Translations under genes and position numbers: made by a program
Notes under the pieces: generated by a model
The model's database searches: none
What the model saw: only the letters and a program-made list of their open reading frames with translations
What the model was told of the DNA's origin: nothing
Assembly (NCBI RefSeq): GCF_020536995.1
Contig: NW_026273346.1
Coordinates: 1-64,000, forward strand
DNA length: 64,000 nt
Direction: 5' to 3'
Source of the DNA: Dreissena polymorpha
Lineage: Eukaryota; Mollusca; Bivalvia; Myida; Dreissenidae
Shown: one piece after another, positions 37,801 through 47,795 of the stretch
Position numbering within the stretch: position 1 is the stretch's first letter
Layout of the letters: each line of letters begins with the position of its first letter

Positions 37801-40800
37801 TCTAAAAAAACACCTATTGTTATAAGGTTTTCTGTTAGCTGTGGTGGTTGATTTCCAGGTTCAATTAAATGAATATTTTTCACATCTATTTATTGACAGA
37901 AAGGCCCAGACCCAACCAGGATAATTGCCACCATCCATTCTTGTTGTCTGAAATAACACAAAACATATTTTTACAAACTATCAACAACAAATCGACATGT
38001 TAACATATCCGAAGTATAGTACATCGAGTGAAAGACCTACTTTTGATTTCAGAAATAGTTGGTATCTTAATTAAATTATATCGTTCCCAGAACATTATAA
38101 TAATGAAACTGTTAGACATAAATGCTGACAAATGCCTGGTGAAACAAGTTTACATGTGTTTTTGTCATGGTTGTTGTTGTCATGGTATTGATTAAAGAAA
38201 TAGCGTCCCTAATATCGTTATAATTATTGATCTTCCTGACAGTTTATCCCAGGATTACATAATTGATTGTTCAATGTCATAAAGGAGCCGTTAATCCAAT
38301 AATAACCCCAATAAACTTGACAATAGCAGTAAAAACACTGTCTGTAACACTTACACGCTTCAGTGATTTCAATTTCCTTCCAGGTAAGTTCGCTTACAAC
38401 GTCGTTAATCAATATTTACAACTGACATGCTGGCCGCGTATGCTCGGTCGCGTGCTTCCGACTCGCAGTACATTTTCAGATATGATTGTACCGATTTTTT
38501 GAAATTCGCCACTTTAAAAAAATTAGAGCCACTTTTAAAAATTTAGCGCCAATGGCCATCGACAGCGAAACCCCTGTGTACCTACTGTGTCTTATTGAGT
38601 GTTCCACCTGTATCTATTGGGTCTTATTGATTGTAACACCTGTATCTATTGTGTCTAATTGAGTGTTCCACCTGTACCTATTGTGTTGTATTGAGTGTTC
38701 CACCTGTATCTATTGCGTCTTATTGAGTGTACCGCCTGTATCTATTGTGTCTAATTAAGTGTTTAAGCTGTACTTATTGTGTCGTATTGAGTGTTCCACC
38801 TGTATCTATTGGGTCTTATTGAGTGTTCCACCTGTATCTATTGTGTCGTATTGAGTGTTCCACCTGTATCTATTGGGTCTTATTGAGTGTACCACCTGTA
38901 TCTATTGTGTCTTATTGAGTGTTCCACCTGAATCTATGACATCTTATTGAGTGTACAATCTGTATCTATTGTGTCCAATTGAGTGTACCACCTGTGTCTT
39001 TAGTGTCTTATTTAGTGAACCACCTGTATATATTGTTGTGTATTGAGGTTATCGTCTGTATCTATGGTATATTATTGAGTGTACCACCTGTATCTATTGT
39101 ATTTAATTGAGTGTTGTATCTCTGTTTTTCTAATTGAGTATAATTCCTGTATCTATTGTGTGGTTTTGAGTGTACCACTTGTATCTATTGTGTCTCATTG
39201 ACTTTACCACCTGTATCTATTGTGTCTTATTGAGTGTACCACCTGTATCTGTTGTATTTTATTGAGTGACCCACCTGTATCTATTATTATGTATTGAGTG
39301 TACCGTCTGTAGTTATTGTGTAGTTTTTAGTGTACCACCTGTATCTATTGTGTCTTATTGAGTGTACCTCCTGTATTTATTGTATTTAATTGAGTGTACC
39401 ACCTGTATCGTTTGTGTCTTATTGAGTATAATTCCTTTATCTAATGTGTATTTTTGAGTGTTCCACCTGTATCTATTGTGTCTTATTGAGTGTAACACCT
39501 GTATCTATTGTGTCTTATTGAGTGTACTACCTGTATCTATTGTGTTTTATTGAGTGTACCACCTGTTTCTATTGTGTCTTATTGAGTGTACCACCTGTAT
39601 CTATGTTGTCTTACTGAGTGAAACACCTGTATCTATGGTGTCTTACTGAGTGTACCACCTGTATCTATGGTGTCTTATTGAATGTACCACCTGTATCTAT
39701 TGTGTCTTATTGAGTGAACCACCTGTATCTATAGTGTCTTATTGAGTGTACCACCTTTATCTATGGTGTCTTACTGAGTTTACCACTTGTATCTATTGTG
39801 TCTAATGGAGTGTACCACCTGTATCTGTTGTGTCTTATTGTGTGTACCACCTGTATATTTTGTGTCTTATAGAGTGTACCACCTGTATCTATGGTGTCTT
39901 ATTGAGTGTACCACCTGTATATGTTGTGTCTTATTGAGTGCCCACCTGTATCTGTTGTGTCTTATTGAGTGTACCACCTGTATATGTTGTGTCTTATTGT
40001 GTTTACCACCTTTTTCTATTGTGTCTAATTGAGTGTACCACCTGTATCTATTGTGTCTTATTGAGTGTACCACCTGTATCTATTGTGTCTAATTGAGTTT
40101 ACCACCTGTATCTATTGTGTCTAATTGAGTGTACCACCTGTATCTATTGTGTCTTATTGAGTGCACCACCTCTATATGTTGTGTCTTATTGAGTGTACCA
40201 CCTGTGTATATTGTGTCTTATTGAGTTTACCACCTCTTTCTATTGTGCAGGGGCTGGAGGCACTCAGAGACTGTGCAAAGCCATCGGCAAGTCAAAAGCA
40301 ATGGAGCTGATTCTCACAGCTGACAGAATGACTGCTCAGGAGGCAGAAAAGTCTGGTATACATTTGAGCCGAATATGTTAAACCGTGTCGGTACAGACTA
40401 ATCAGGGACAACACTTTACACCTAGATTTTTTGTTCAGAAGAAACTTAATCAAAGGGGAAACTTCATTAAAAGCTGATAGTGTTGTCACTGATATAGGCT
40501 GTGCAGACTGCACAGGCTAATCTGTGCTGATATTTTATGCTTATGGTTTAAGCCCTGTTTTCCAAGAGCCCGGCTTAAAACGGAATCGTCATTAATGCTA
40601 TTCTTAGACTTGAATGTGTCTTGATGGTTGATGGTTGCTTTTAAAAATGTTTTGACATTTTAATTTTCCAGTGATATCAGTACTTCTGATAAGCATAGAG
40701 ACCGCAAGCCCTGCCCTGGTAAATTTTCAAAAGGATTTGCTCAGATTCTAAGGTTCATTTTGGCAGTCGTGAAACCTTTTGTTCCTCTGAATCAATTGCA

Positions 40801-43800
40801 TGAGGATCGGTTCTTGTTTTAGAACAATGTACCTTTTGTGATCATAATTATTCCGGTCAGGGATGTTCATTTCTGATTCTAAATGCAAATTTAAAATGGA
40901 AAGCATACATGTATCATGATTTGATGCCTTTATTCTTAAATAAATAGAATAACCCTCGTAAATACATTTCCTTTTTGCTTTATTCTTATTCTCAAATTAT
41001 TACAGTTTTCAATCATTTATACAACTTGGAGAGTTCTTGTATATTTTTTATCTGGAATGTACAGGTTTGGTGAGCAAGGTTTTCCCTATTGACCAGACAG
41101 TGAATGAAGCCATCAAGACAGCAGAGAAGATAGCAGGCTTCTCCAAAATAACCTCAGCTATGTGCAAGGAGGCGGTCAATGCAGGTAATGGATCAAACTA
41201 ATGTCATAAATAAATAGTTTTGTTTGATTTTAGGTGTAATTATGCCCCCGGATGGTTGGCCTATACCAGTCAGGACTGTCTGTCTCTTTGTCAGTCTGTC
41301 CGGCATTATGTTTTCTGTACGTTTTTACGCAACTATTTCAGATATTGAGCTGTTTTTGTCCCCTACCGGTTTCACTGGAGGGGACTTATGGTTTGCACTC
41401 CGTCTGTCAGTCTGTCTGTCAGTCCGTCACACTTTTCTGGATCCTGTGATAACTTTAAGTTCTTCATATTTTTTCATGAAACTTGAAACATGGATAGATG
41501 GCAATATGGACATTATGCACTTCTTTTCATTTTGTTCATACATCAAAAATTCTGGTTGCTATGGCAACAAATAGACTAGAAATACTGCTGAAAATGGTGG
41601 TTTTCTGGATCCTGCGATAACTTTAAAATTTCTTAATATTTTTTCATGAAACCTGCAACATGGATGGATGGCAATATGGAAATTATGCACGTCATTTCAT
41701 TTTGTTCCTATGTCAAAAATTGTGGTTGCCATAGCAACCCAAAAAATAATAATCTGAAAATGGTGGAATTTCTGACAATGGTGGAGCCGGTAGGGGACCA
41801 TATTGCTTGACAATAGCCTTGTTTGTTATAATATGAGTCTACCTACCTCACCTACAGATGAAGGGTGAGTTTTGTTCTGGTCCATTGATTTTTTGTGAAC
41901 TAATGGGCCTTGGGCTTAACAATTTTCTCTTAAATACATTCATTGCGTCTTCAAAGCACAGTAGTGGGCATTGTGTTTCACAAACACTGGTCTTGTTCTT
42001 ATTTGCCATTGCTTATGTTTTTAAAGGCGGCATTAACACATGTACTTTTGTTAATGCTTTGCTTGTCTGTCTGTCTGTCTGTCTATCTGTCTCGCTTGTT
42101 TTATCAATTATAACTTCATTATTCAGTATTTAACGAAAAACATAAAACTACATTACAATATAGGTTTGCTCAAATTGAGTGCAAGAGCAGAGGACAAGAC
42201 TCATAAGTCTTTTCAATTTCTTGGAGTTAATTCCTTTTGGTTAATCTTATATTTTGATGAGACTTATGTATAACTCTGGTTTAATTGAAGAGATTGAAAT
42301 GAAACTTCATATAATAAAAGGAGACAAAGCTTAGTGCAAGGATGATCATATATCTCTTGGGCATCATCAGATGTTTTATTAGACATAAAAGAAACTTGAC
42401 GATGTGTTTGTCCAAATGTATTCTATTTAATAGCCCCGTCACACCGGACTGGCGTCCTTACAGCGACCTAAGACAGTGTTTCTGGAAATTTCTGATTGTT
42501 GTAGTAAGGACGCCAATGACTTTTTCGGTAAAAATGCTGTTTTTCGTCTTCCCGTCACACCAGCGTCCTGGTTTATGTCGTTCTGCGCGTCCTCACGGTG
42601 TCCTTAATACGTCCCAGGCGACCTTACCACGTTCGTTCTGCGTCCTTACCGCGACCAAAGCCGACCATACGTCGTCTGAGCGGTGTCCTTGGCGTTCTTA
42701 GTGCGTTCTTATTGCGAACATAGTCGTTCTGAGGACGCAATAGACGTACAAAGGACGTACTAATGTCGCAATAAGGTTGCCGTACGGTGGCCTTGCAGTC
42801 AATGATCATTTTCTGTGGGTTTGAGCGGCGACCACACGACGTCCATGGCGACCTTACAGCGACCCTACCACGACCCTACCACGTCTCTACTACAACTACT
42901 GCGTCTTTACAGCGTCCCTACAATGTCCTTAACAGAACGCCGTAAAACGCCGGACTTCGGCGACTACTTTGAACATGTTCAAAGTGGTCGCCGTGGGCTC
43001 GCATCCTTAGCAATTCTCGGTGTCCTCACTGCGTCCTCTTGCGTCATTACTGCGTCCATCCGGCGTCTATGGCGTCCTCACTGCGATCTGGGTCGCCGTA
43101 AGGACGCTAGTCCGGTGTGACGGGTGTATTATATGGAAAAGAGTTCCATGGGTCAAATGTTTGTTTCCCAATGATTGTTTCTGTCCTCCATGATGTTAAT
43201 CTGCCTTTCTGTCTGTCACACTTTGTTTCGTAGTGAGATCTCATACATTATCTGCGTTGGATAAAACTTTATATGCACTTGGACTTTGGCATAGTTCATT
43301 CATGCTCAAGGATTTTTCAGGGAGTTATTGACTTTTGATTGTAAATTGATTATCATTTCATTCCACTCCATTTATTATTGTTGTCTTTTTAATAGTTATT
43401 AATTTCTGTAATTTATCATAGACACCAATTATCTAAATTTGATGAAACTCTGCACATAGCATCCTTATTGGTTGTTCTGCTCAAATAATGTCCTAGGGTA
43501 TTTATGCCTTTTGGTAAATAACTTATTTTCTAAGGAATGATATATTTTTGTGTCAAATCACAGACCCTTATAATCAAAATTTGTTTGAATTTTTATGTCC
43601 CCCACTATAGTAGTGGGGGACATATTGTTTTTGCTCTGTCTGTTGGTTGGTTGGTCTGTTGGTTGGTTTGCGCCAACTTTAACATTTGCAATAACTTTTA
43701 CAATATTGAAGATAGCAACTTGATATTTGGCATGCATATGTATCTCATGGAGCTGCACATTTTGAGTGGTGAAAGGTCAAGGTCATCCTTCAAGGTCAAA

Positions 43801-46800
43801 GGTCAAATATATGGGTCAAAATCGCTCATTTAATGTACACTTTTGCAGTATTTTAATATTCAAGATAGCAACTTGATATTTGGCATGCATGTGTATCTCA
43901 TGGAGCTGCACATTTTGAGTGGTGAAAGGTCAAGGTCATCCTTCAAGGTCAGATGTCAAATATATGTGGCCAAAATCGCTCATTTTATGAGCACTTTTGC
44001 AATATTGAAGATAGCAACTTGATATTTGGCATGCATGTGTATCTCATGGAGCTGCACATTTTGAGTGGTCAAAGGTCAAGGTCATCCTTCAAGGTCAGAG
44101 GTCAAATATATGTGGCCCAAATCGCTAATTTTATGAATACTTTTGCAATATTGAAGATAGCAACTTGATATTTGGCATGCATGTGTATCTCATGGAGCTG
44201 CACATTTTTAGTGGTGAAAGGTCAAGGTCATCCTTCAAGGTCAAATATATGGGTAAAAATTGCTCATGTAATGTCACTTCTGCAATATTGAAGCTAGCAA
44301 TTTTATATTTGAAATGCATGTGTATCTCATGGAGCTGCACATTTTGAGTGGTGAAGGGTCAAGGTCAAGGTCATCCTACAAGGTCAGACGTCATATAGGG
44401 GGACATTGTGTTTCACAAACACATCTTGTTTTCCAGTATTATTACAGCATTCACATATTGTCAAGTGTTCCGCTTGAGTGATTTATTAGGAGTTATTGCC
44501 CTATGACAAAAAAATGTTTCCACTCACAGTATCCAGTTCTCATGATCCCAATTTGATGAAACTTCCTATATCCTAAATGATGGGCATGCACACACTATCA
44601 AGTTGTTCTGCATCAATCTTCTTTAGGAAGTCACTGCTCTTTCATTAAAAATAAAATGTTTTACAATGAATTTTTACATGTCTGTGCCCAATCTTAGGTA
44701 CTTTATACCTTAATCTGATGACAAATTATATAGGGTATTTTAAGGGGGTGGACATAAATATATTGTCAGGTTATTTCGCATTAGTTATTTTTGAGGGATT
44801 TAGTGATATTTGAAAATGTTTATACGTGAGATCACAGACACTTGGGATCCAAATTTGAAAACTAGTATGCAGGGTAGGTTGGGCATAAACATATTGTAGC
44901 ATCTTTCCGCTCAATGTCAGGGGAATGTTATTGTTGATCTTTAGAAGAGTTATTGGCTCGATTTCTTGTTGCCAATTAACCCTTTCCCACTCAGAAGCAA
45001 AGTGAAAATGGATATAGGCAAACAGCATTAAAGCAGAACAGACTGCGAGTTTGCTACTCATCAGTAACTAAGGACTGGAAATGAAGCCTTAAAAACTTGA
45101 ATCTAGTAAGAGAGGTCTTAAATTAAATATATCTTTATAAGGGACTAAACGTGTGTGAAAATATGTATCAAAGTGGTAAAGAGTTAACCCATACATTGAC
45201 TAAGTTGATCATTAGGGTCCAGGGAGCATCCCAACAATTTCACTGATATCCCTGTTTAGTTGTGTGACATTGTTGTTATCCTCTAATATCTCTAATTGAG
45301 AACATTCAGTCCATTCATGTTCTTTTGTTCCAGCATATGAACTCTCACTGCAAGAAGGGTTACACTTTGAGAAACGAATCTTCCACGCTACCTTTGCAAC
45401 AGTAAGTACTGGTACTGCTTATTTGGAAATGGTATAAACTAGGAACCTACATCTGAATAATTACACATGTAGTAACATGCTTTCATGTATTATGGCTAAA
45501 TGTTCAGCAGTTGTCATTTGTTGACTTGCTGCTCTGATAATGATGTGCAGTTGGAAAGGGAGGCAAGATTAAACAAATTTTAATTTGAACTCCTAATGCT
45601 TCAAGTTTGACAATGGACACAGATTGGAAAATAATCATATATCCTTATGTTTTTGATTTTTATGTCCCCCAGTCTATACTGGGGGACATATTGTTTTTGC
45701 CCTGTTTGTTTGTTGGTTTGTTTGTTTGCCTCAAACTTTAACATTGGCCATAACTTTTGCAATATTGAAGATTTCAACTTGATATTTGGCATGCATGTGT
45801 ATCTCATGGAGTGGTGAAAGGTCAAGGTCATCCTTCAAGGTCAACGGTCAAATATATGGGGGGGGGACATAGTGTTTCACAAACACATCTTGTGTGTATA
45901 TTGATTTGGTTTATGAATGTTTACAGTACACAGGCAAGGCAGTATGTGGCAGATAACCTTGAAATAGAGAATTTTAGCAGCAATTTCCTCTAAATTGGGA
46001 AAGTTGTATTGCTTGATTTGTAACTTTTGAATAAGTACTGGTGAACTTACATTTAAACATAAAATGCTAAACATAAAGATATAATTTAAAAGGATATTAC
46101 AACTTCAACTCTTTATTTGATACTTTACAGCTCCAATCACGTAGAGGTCAAACCATACTTTCGAAATTTTGGGACTGGATTTTGGAAAAATCAATACATT
46201 TTTCACTATGGATAATAACTCTCTGGGCAAAAAGTAAATCTTCAAATGTAACATAAAATTTACAATACTCTGTAACGTTTGATCATAATGGCAGAAGGGC
46301 ATATAGTGTTACCCTGTCTGTGTTTCAATTTTTGTTTCTTTGTTTGTTTCTTAGTGTGGGACATTGGCTCCTAATGTTGATGTACATTATGTTATTTCAA
46401 ACTAAATTGGCATAAAGATCATTAATTAAAACAATATTTCGCATTCCACAGCTATGACGCTAGCTTGAAAGTATATCTCTTAGTGAACAATCAAAGTCTA
46501 TTATTTTCCTTATATCGCTAATAACTTGTTGTGCAAAATAGGATTTAAAATTAAATTGGCACAAATAATAATATTACCGGTATGTTTCCATGTTTCGCAT
46601 GAAACTACCATGTCTGTTTCTTTAAGGTCAAGGTCACAGTGGACGCTTGAAGTTTGTACATAGTCCTTATATGGTAGTATTGATAGCTGTTCATGTGACT
46701 GTCAGTTCTGTGTCCATACGGTGAATGAGCAAAAAGTATCATCATTTTAAGATCACTTGTTGTATGCAACACTATGGAGCCAGCTTAAAGGTCGATGTCA

Positions 46801-47617
46801 CGTATGTAAAAAGGCTGGATGTGTAGCGACAGTGACATATGTTTGGTACATACATGGTGTATTTACTGTTCTCATGTGTTTCCCACCAACACTCCTTTCT
46901 ACATCCAGTGGATTGTAGCTTGGGATTTATTTTAGCAGTGCTCTGTGAATAGGGGGTTTAATGCATGTGCGTAAAGTGTCGTCCCAGATTAGCCTGTGCA
47001 GTCCACACAGGCTAATCAGGGACAACCCTTCGGCTTTTATGATATTTTTCGTCTCAAGAAAGTCTCTTAGTAGCGAAAATCCAGTTAAGGCGGAAAGTGT
47101 CATCCCTGATTAGCCTGTGCGGATTGCACAGTCTAATCTGGGATGACACTTTATGCACATGCATTAAACCCCCTTTTTACAGAGCACAGCTCATTCTACT
47201 CTAATTCTCTTACCGGTAATTAATTTGTATGTGAAATAGTAAATGCTTCATTGGTGCATGTATGTTTTATGTGTATTTTATTCAAATAATCATACTTATT
47301 ATTTTGGTATGAAATCTTATTTCAACAAAAAACTAACTATTGTGCATTTAATTTGTAGCTTTACAACTTTTATTGCATCTATACCAGAAATGCAAATCAC
47401 TCTTTTTTGCCAGTGTCAATTTTTGTACAAAATTTGGCGCATTCGATTTGATTCCATTGTACAGACACAGGGCATTACGCTTGATATTTTATTGATATGT
47501 ATCAAGAACATTGCTATTGTTTTTTATAAAGTTCTGTTCCTTTCTTTTCAGGCTGACAGAAAGGAAGGCATGACAGCTTTCTCTGAAAAAAGGAAGCCGA
47601 CATTCACAGACAATTGA
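28808..47617 (+). CDS. ECHS1: ECHS1, mitochondrial short-chain enoyl-CoA hydratase (complete, 8 exons)
   Basis: The crotonase ECHS1 hydrates trans-2-enoyl-CoAs in the mitochondrial matrix, in beta-oxidation and valine breakdown. Coding exons: 28,808-28,913; 29,971-30,162; 34,617-34,744; 35,987-36,086; 40,251-40,355; 41,065-41,184; 45,334-45,401; 47,552-47,617. All introns are GT-AG, phases match, and the joined frame is 885 nt (294 aa; human 290). Residues 1-35 are rich in Lys/Arg with no acids ([18 protein letters not shown]), a mitochondrial targeting peptide. [18 protein letters not shown] and [12 protein letters not shown] follow; Ala102 and Gly145 match the oxyanion-hole residues. GGGCE gives catalytic Glu148 and QPE gives Glu168 (human Glu144, Glu164). 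The end is [12 protein letters not shown]. The ATG has A at -3 and G at +4. The frame stays open upstream but has no earlier ATG. Introns 2, 4, 6 and 7 are loaded with repeats. No break is seen. Confidence 0.97.
28914..29970 (+). other. ECHS1 intron 1
   Basis: AT-rich, between the targeting-peptide exon and the first catalytic-domain exon. No transposon or RNA gene recognised. Confidence 0.5.
30350..30735. repeat. Diverged core-repeat element fragment in ECHS1 intron 2
   Basis: Degenerate ~145-bp units (CCAAGTTCCATAACTCTGAC near 30,365, CCAAGTTCATTAACTCTGAC near 30,650) end in a small hairpin, TATCCCTC ... GAAGGGATA (about 30,699-30,724). This resembles the CCCC/GGGG-ended elements elsewhere in the window. 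Confidence 0.45.
30973..32153 (+). mobile_element. Pearl-like (Helitron/Helentron-type) element, copy B
   Basis: It has the same start, six ~150-bp core repeats, ACGG/ACAG stretch (about 32,074-32,104) and terminal hairpin as 12,321-13,497, in ECHS1 intron 2. The order of unit variants is the same in both copies, including two consecutive units with GATTGACCCTAAT. The core repeats hold fortuitous frames on both strands; they are not genes. Confidence 0.8.
32205..33760 (+). mobile_element. TATGCCCCC core-repeat element, ten units
   Basis: It starts TATGCCCCCGATAGGG and ends GGGGGCATTGTGTTTCTGAC, ACAAACACATCTCTTGTTCT. Between are ten core units (110-165 bp) with AGCAACTTGATATTTGGCAT, GAGCTGCACATTTTGAGTGG and AAGGTCAAGGTCATCC. 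Unit length falls from ~160 to ~118 bases after the sixth unit. Related copies: 41,241-42,000, 43,594-44,430, 45,661-45,892 and 61,230-61,512. Non-coding, rolling-circle-like layout. Confidence 0.75.
33830..34120 (+). mobile_element. TCCCCTACCGG element, copy 1
   Basis: It starts GTCCCCTACCGGTTTCACCG (with its own small hairpin, CCGG-TTTCA-CCGG) and ends near CCGGTAGGGGACCATATTGC and CAATAGCCTTGTT. Start and end share an inverted TCCCCTACCGG. The body has CATGAAAC, ATGGATAGATGGCAATATGG and GTTGCTATGGCAACC. A copy nested in another element is at 41,357-41,825. Confidence 0.75.
34121..34616 (+). other. ECHS1 intron 2, distal part
   Basis: AT-rich sequence up to the exon 3 acceptor; nothing recognised. 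Confidence 0.4.
34745..35484 (+). other. ECHS1 intron 3, proximal part
   Basis: AT-rich; nothing recognised before the SINE at 35,485. Confidence 0.4.
35485..35755 (+). mobile_element. tRNA-derived SINE in ECHS1 intron 3
   Basis: The head has an A-box-like TAGTTGGCAGTGG (about 35,495) and a perfect B-box-like GGTTCAATCCC (about 35,532). The body follows with GGGTTTCCTCTGGCAACTCT and, again with changes, GAGTTTTCCTCTGAGAACTC, each followed by an AACAGCAGAAGA block. The duplicated body is unusual. Sense orientation relative to ECHS1. Confidence 0.6.
36116..36359. mobile_element. ~250-bp GCACAGGCTAATC MITE between exon 4 and its partial copy
   Basis: Inverted ends CTCTGTGAAAATGGGGTTTA and AAACCCCCTTTTCACAGAG, with paired inner blocks around CACAAGCTAATCAGGGATGA and GCGGATTGCACAGGCTTAAC. 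It lies 30 bases past the exon 4 donor. Confidence 0.85.
36359..36411 (+). pseudogene. Partial duplicate of ECHS1 exon 4 with its donor
   Basis: CACAGTTTGGGCAACCA, then TTACACTTGGGACCAT and GTAAAAAAA repeat the end of exon 4 and the first intron bases (36,043-36,095) with a few changes. The copy lacks the acceptor and the front of the exon, including the first catalytic Glu. The donor GT is preserved but the preceding bases differ (CCTT for CCTG). Confidence 0.8.
36412..36863 (+). other. ECHS1 intron 4, proximal part
   Basis: AT-rich; nothing recognised. Confidence 0.4.
36864..37102. mobile_element. ~250-bp GCACAGGCTAATC MITE, diverged
   Basis: TTAATGTATGTGCATAAAGT at the left, GCACAGGCTAATCTGGGATG and GCATTAAACCCCATTTTCCC at the right, in inverted arrangement. 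Confidence 0.75.
37138..40240. repeat. 32-bp minisatellite in ECHS1 intron 4
   Basis: Tandem units of the form TTATTGAGTGTACCACCTGT followed by ATCTATTGTGTC recur every ~32 bases at 37,138-37,371 and 38,577-40,240 (about 60 units in all), with a 1.2-kb transposon between the two parts. The last unit leads directly into the exon 5 acceptor. Confidence 0.95.
37372..38576. mobile_element. 1.2-kb CAGGGGTTTC inverted-repeat DNA transposon (hAT-like ends)
   Basis: It starts CAGGGGTTTCACTGGCC and ends GGCCATCGACAGCGAAACCCCTG in inverted match, though the arms differ by a few bases. The words TGTACC stand at both edges, a partial target duplication in the minisatellite. CAGGG-type ends fit hAT elements, which make 8-bp duplications; only 6 bp are visible. 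No transposase is seen, so it is non-autonomous. Confidence 0.7.
40376..40570. mobile_element. ~250-bp MITE family, worn copy in ECHS1 intron 5
   Basis: GACTAATCAGGGACAACACT and GCACAGGCTAATCTGTGCTG keep the family pattern; the left terminus is missing. Confidence 0.65.
40571..41064 (+). other. ECHS1 intron 5, distal part
   Basis: AT-rich; nothing recognised. Confidence 0.4.
41241..42000 (+). mobile_element. TATGCCCCC element interrupted by a TCCCCTACCGG element
   Basis: Left end TATGCCCCCGGATGG, right end GTGGGCATTGTGTTTCACAA with CTTGTTCT. The middle (41,357-41,825) is a second element, so only short pieces of the host element remain on either side. Confidence 0.65.
41357..41825 (+). mobile_element. 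TCCCCTACCGG element, copy 2 (nested)
   Basis: Starts GTCCCCTACCGGTTTCACTG, ends CCGGTAGGGGACCATATTGC. It has two copies of the CTTTAA/TTTTTTCATGAAAC unit against one in the 33,830 copy, so the family varies in core number. Confidence 0.75.
42001..42434 (+). other. ECHS1 intron 6 segment
   Basis: Contains a short TCTG repeat (about 42,064-42,092). Otherwise nothing recognised. Confidence 0.4.
42435..43124. mobile_element. 690-bp DNA transposon with ~34-bp inverted repeats (CCCGTCACACCGG)
   Basis: Left end CCCGTCACACCGGACTGGCG, right end CTAGTCCGGTGTGACGGG, matching as inverted repeats for about 34 bases with two mismatches. The interior is GC-rich and made of degenerate GCGTCCTTAC / GCGACC words in both orientations, with an inner copy of CCCGTCACACC near 42,552. 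No transposase. Unlike the rest of the intron it is strongly CpG-rich. Confidence 0.8.
43125..43593 (+). other. ECHS1 intron 6 segment
   Basis: Diverged repeat-like words (CTGTCTGTCACACTTTG, GGGAGTTATTGAC) without definable ends. No exon. Confidence 0.35.
43594..44430 (+). mobile_element. TATGTCCCCC core-repeat element with fold-back start
   Basis: It begins with a near-perfect palindrome (TATGTCCCCCACTA, then TAGTGGGGGACATA), then GGTTGGTTGGTCTG repeats, five to six core units (AGCAACTTGATATTTGGCAT, GAGCTGCACATTTTGAGTGG) and the end GGGGGACATTGTGTTTCACA with CACATCTTGTT. Confidence 0.8.
44431..44975 (+). other. ECHS1 intron 6 segment, diverged repeat
   Basis: GGAGTTATTGCCC and AATTTGATGAAACTTCC words suggest an old core-repeat element; ends not definable. 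Confidence 0.35.
44976..45187. mobile_element. TTAACCCTTTCCCACT MITE, complete 212-bp copy
   Basis: Starts TTAACCCTTTCCCACT, ends AAGTGGTAAAGAGTTAA, inverted ends with TTAA at both edges. The body shares GGAAATGAAGCCTTAAAAAC and AGAGGTCTTAAATTAAAT with the copies at 18,267, 19,148 and 54,940. Confidence 0.75.
45661..45892 (+). mobile_element. TATGTCCCCC element, single core unit
   Basis: Fold-back start TATGTCCCCCAGTC, then CTGGGGGACATA; one core unit; end GGGGACATAGTGTTTCACAA and ACACATCTTGT. A minimal member of the family in ECHS1 intron 7. Confidence 0.8.
45893..46940 (+). other. ECHS1 intron 7 segment
   Basis: 46,285-46,860 has words of a worn core-repeat element (AAGGTCAAGGTCACAGTGGA, CCTGTCTGTGTTTC). 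No exon or RNA gene seen. Confidence 0.35.
46941..47184. mobile_element. ~250-bp GCACAGGCTAATC MITE in ECHS1 intron 7
   Basis: Inverted ends CTCTGTGAATAGGGGGTTTA and TAAACCCCCTTTTTACAGAG; well-preserved inner blocks TGCGTAAAGTGTCGTCCCAG and CTGGGATGACACTTTATGCA. Confidence 0.85.
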
Positions 47618-47773
47618 ACTTATTGTGCTCAGATGGTAAAGCTTGAAAGGAGGAATTTCATTGCGAAATGTTGTGCTATATATTGACTGCTACAAATGCT
47701 ACACTTTTTAAGAAGTTACTTTATAGATGATTTATCTAACATTTGTTTGCAGAATACATACAATGTATGAAAT

Positions 47774-47779
47774 AATAAA
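47774..47779 (+). terminator. Poly(A) signal of ECHS1
   Basis: AATAAA 157 bases after the stop codon, the first such hexamer in the 3'UTR. It implies a short 3'UTR ending near 47,795. Confidence 0.65.
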
Positions 47780-47795
47780 CATACATGATTACAAG

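Noticed and set aside
39787-40073. Cys/Tyr-rich frames on both strands of the ECHS1 intron 4 minisatellite
   Set aside because: They arise from the 32-bp repeat and lie within an intron.
37138-40240. CRISPR-like array
   Set aside because: The ~32-bp units are directly adjacent without unique spacers, and the genome is animal. The same applies to the 34-bp units near 58 kb.
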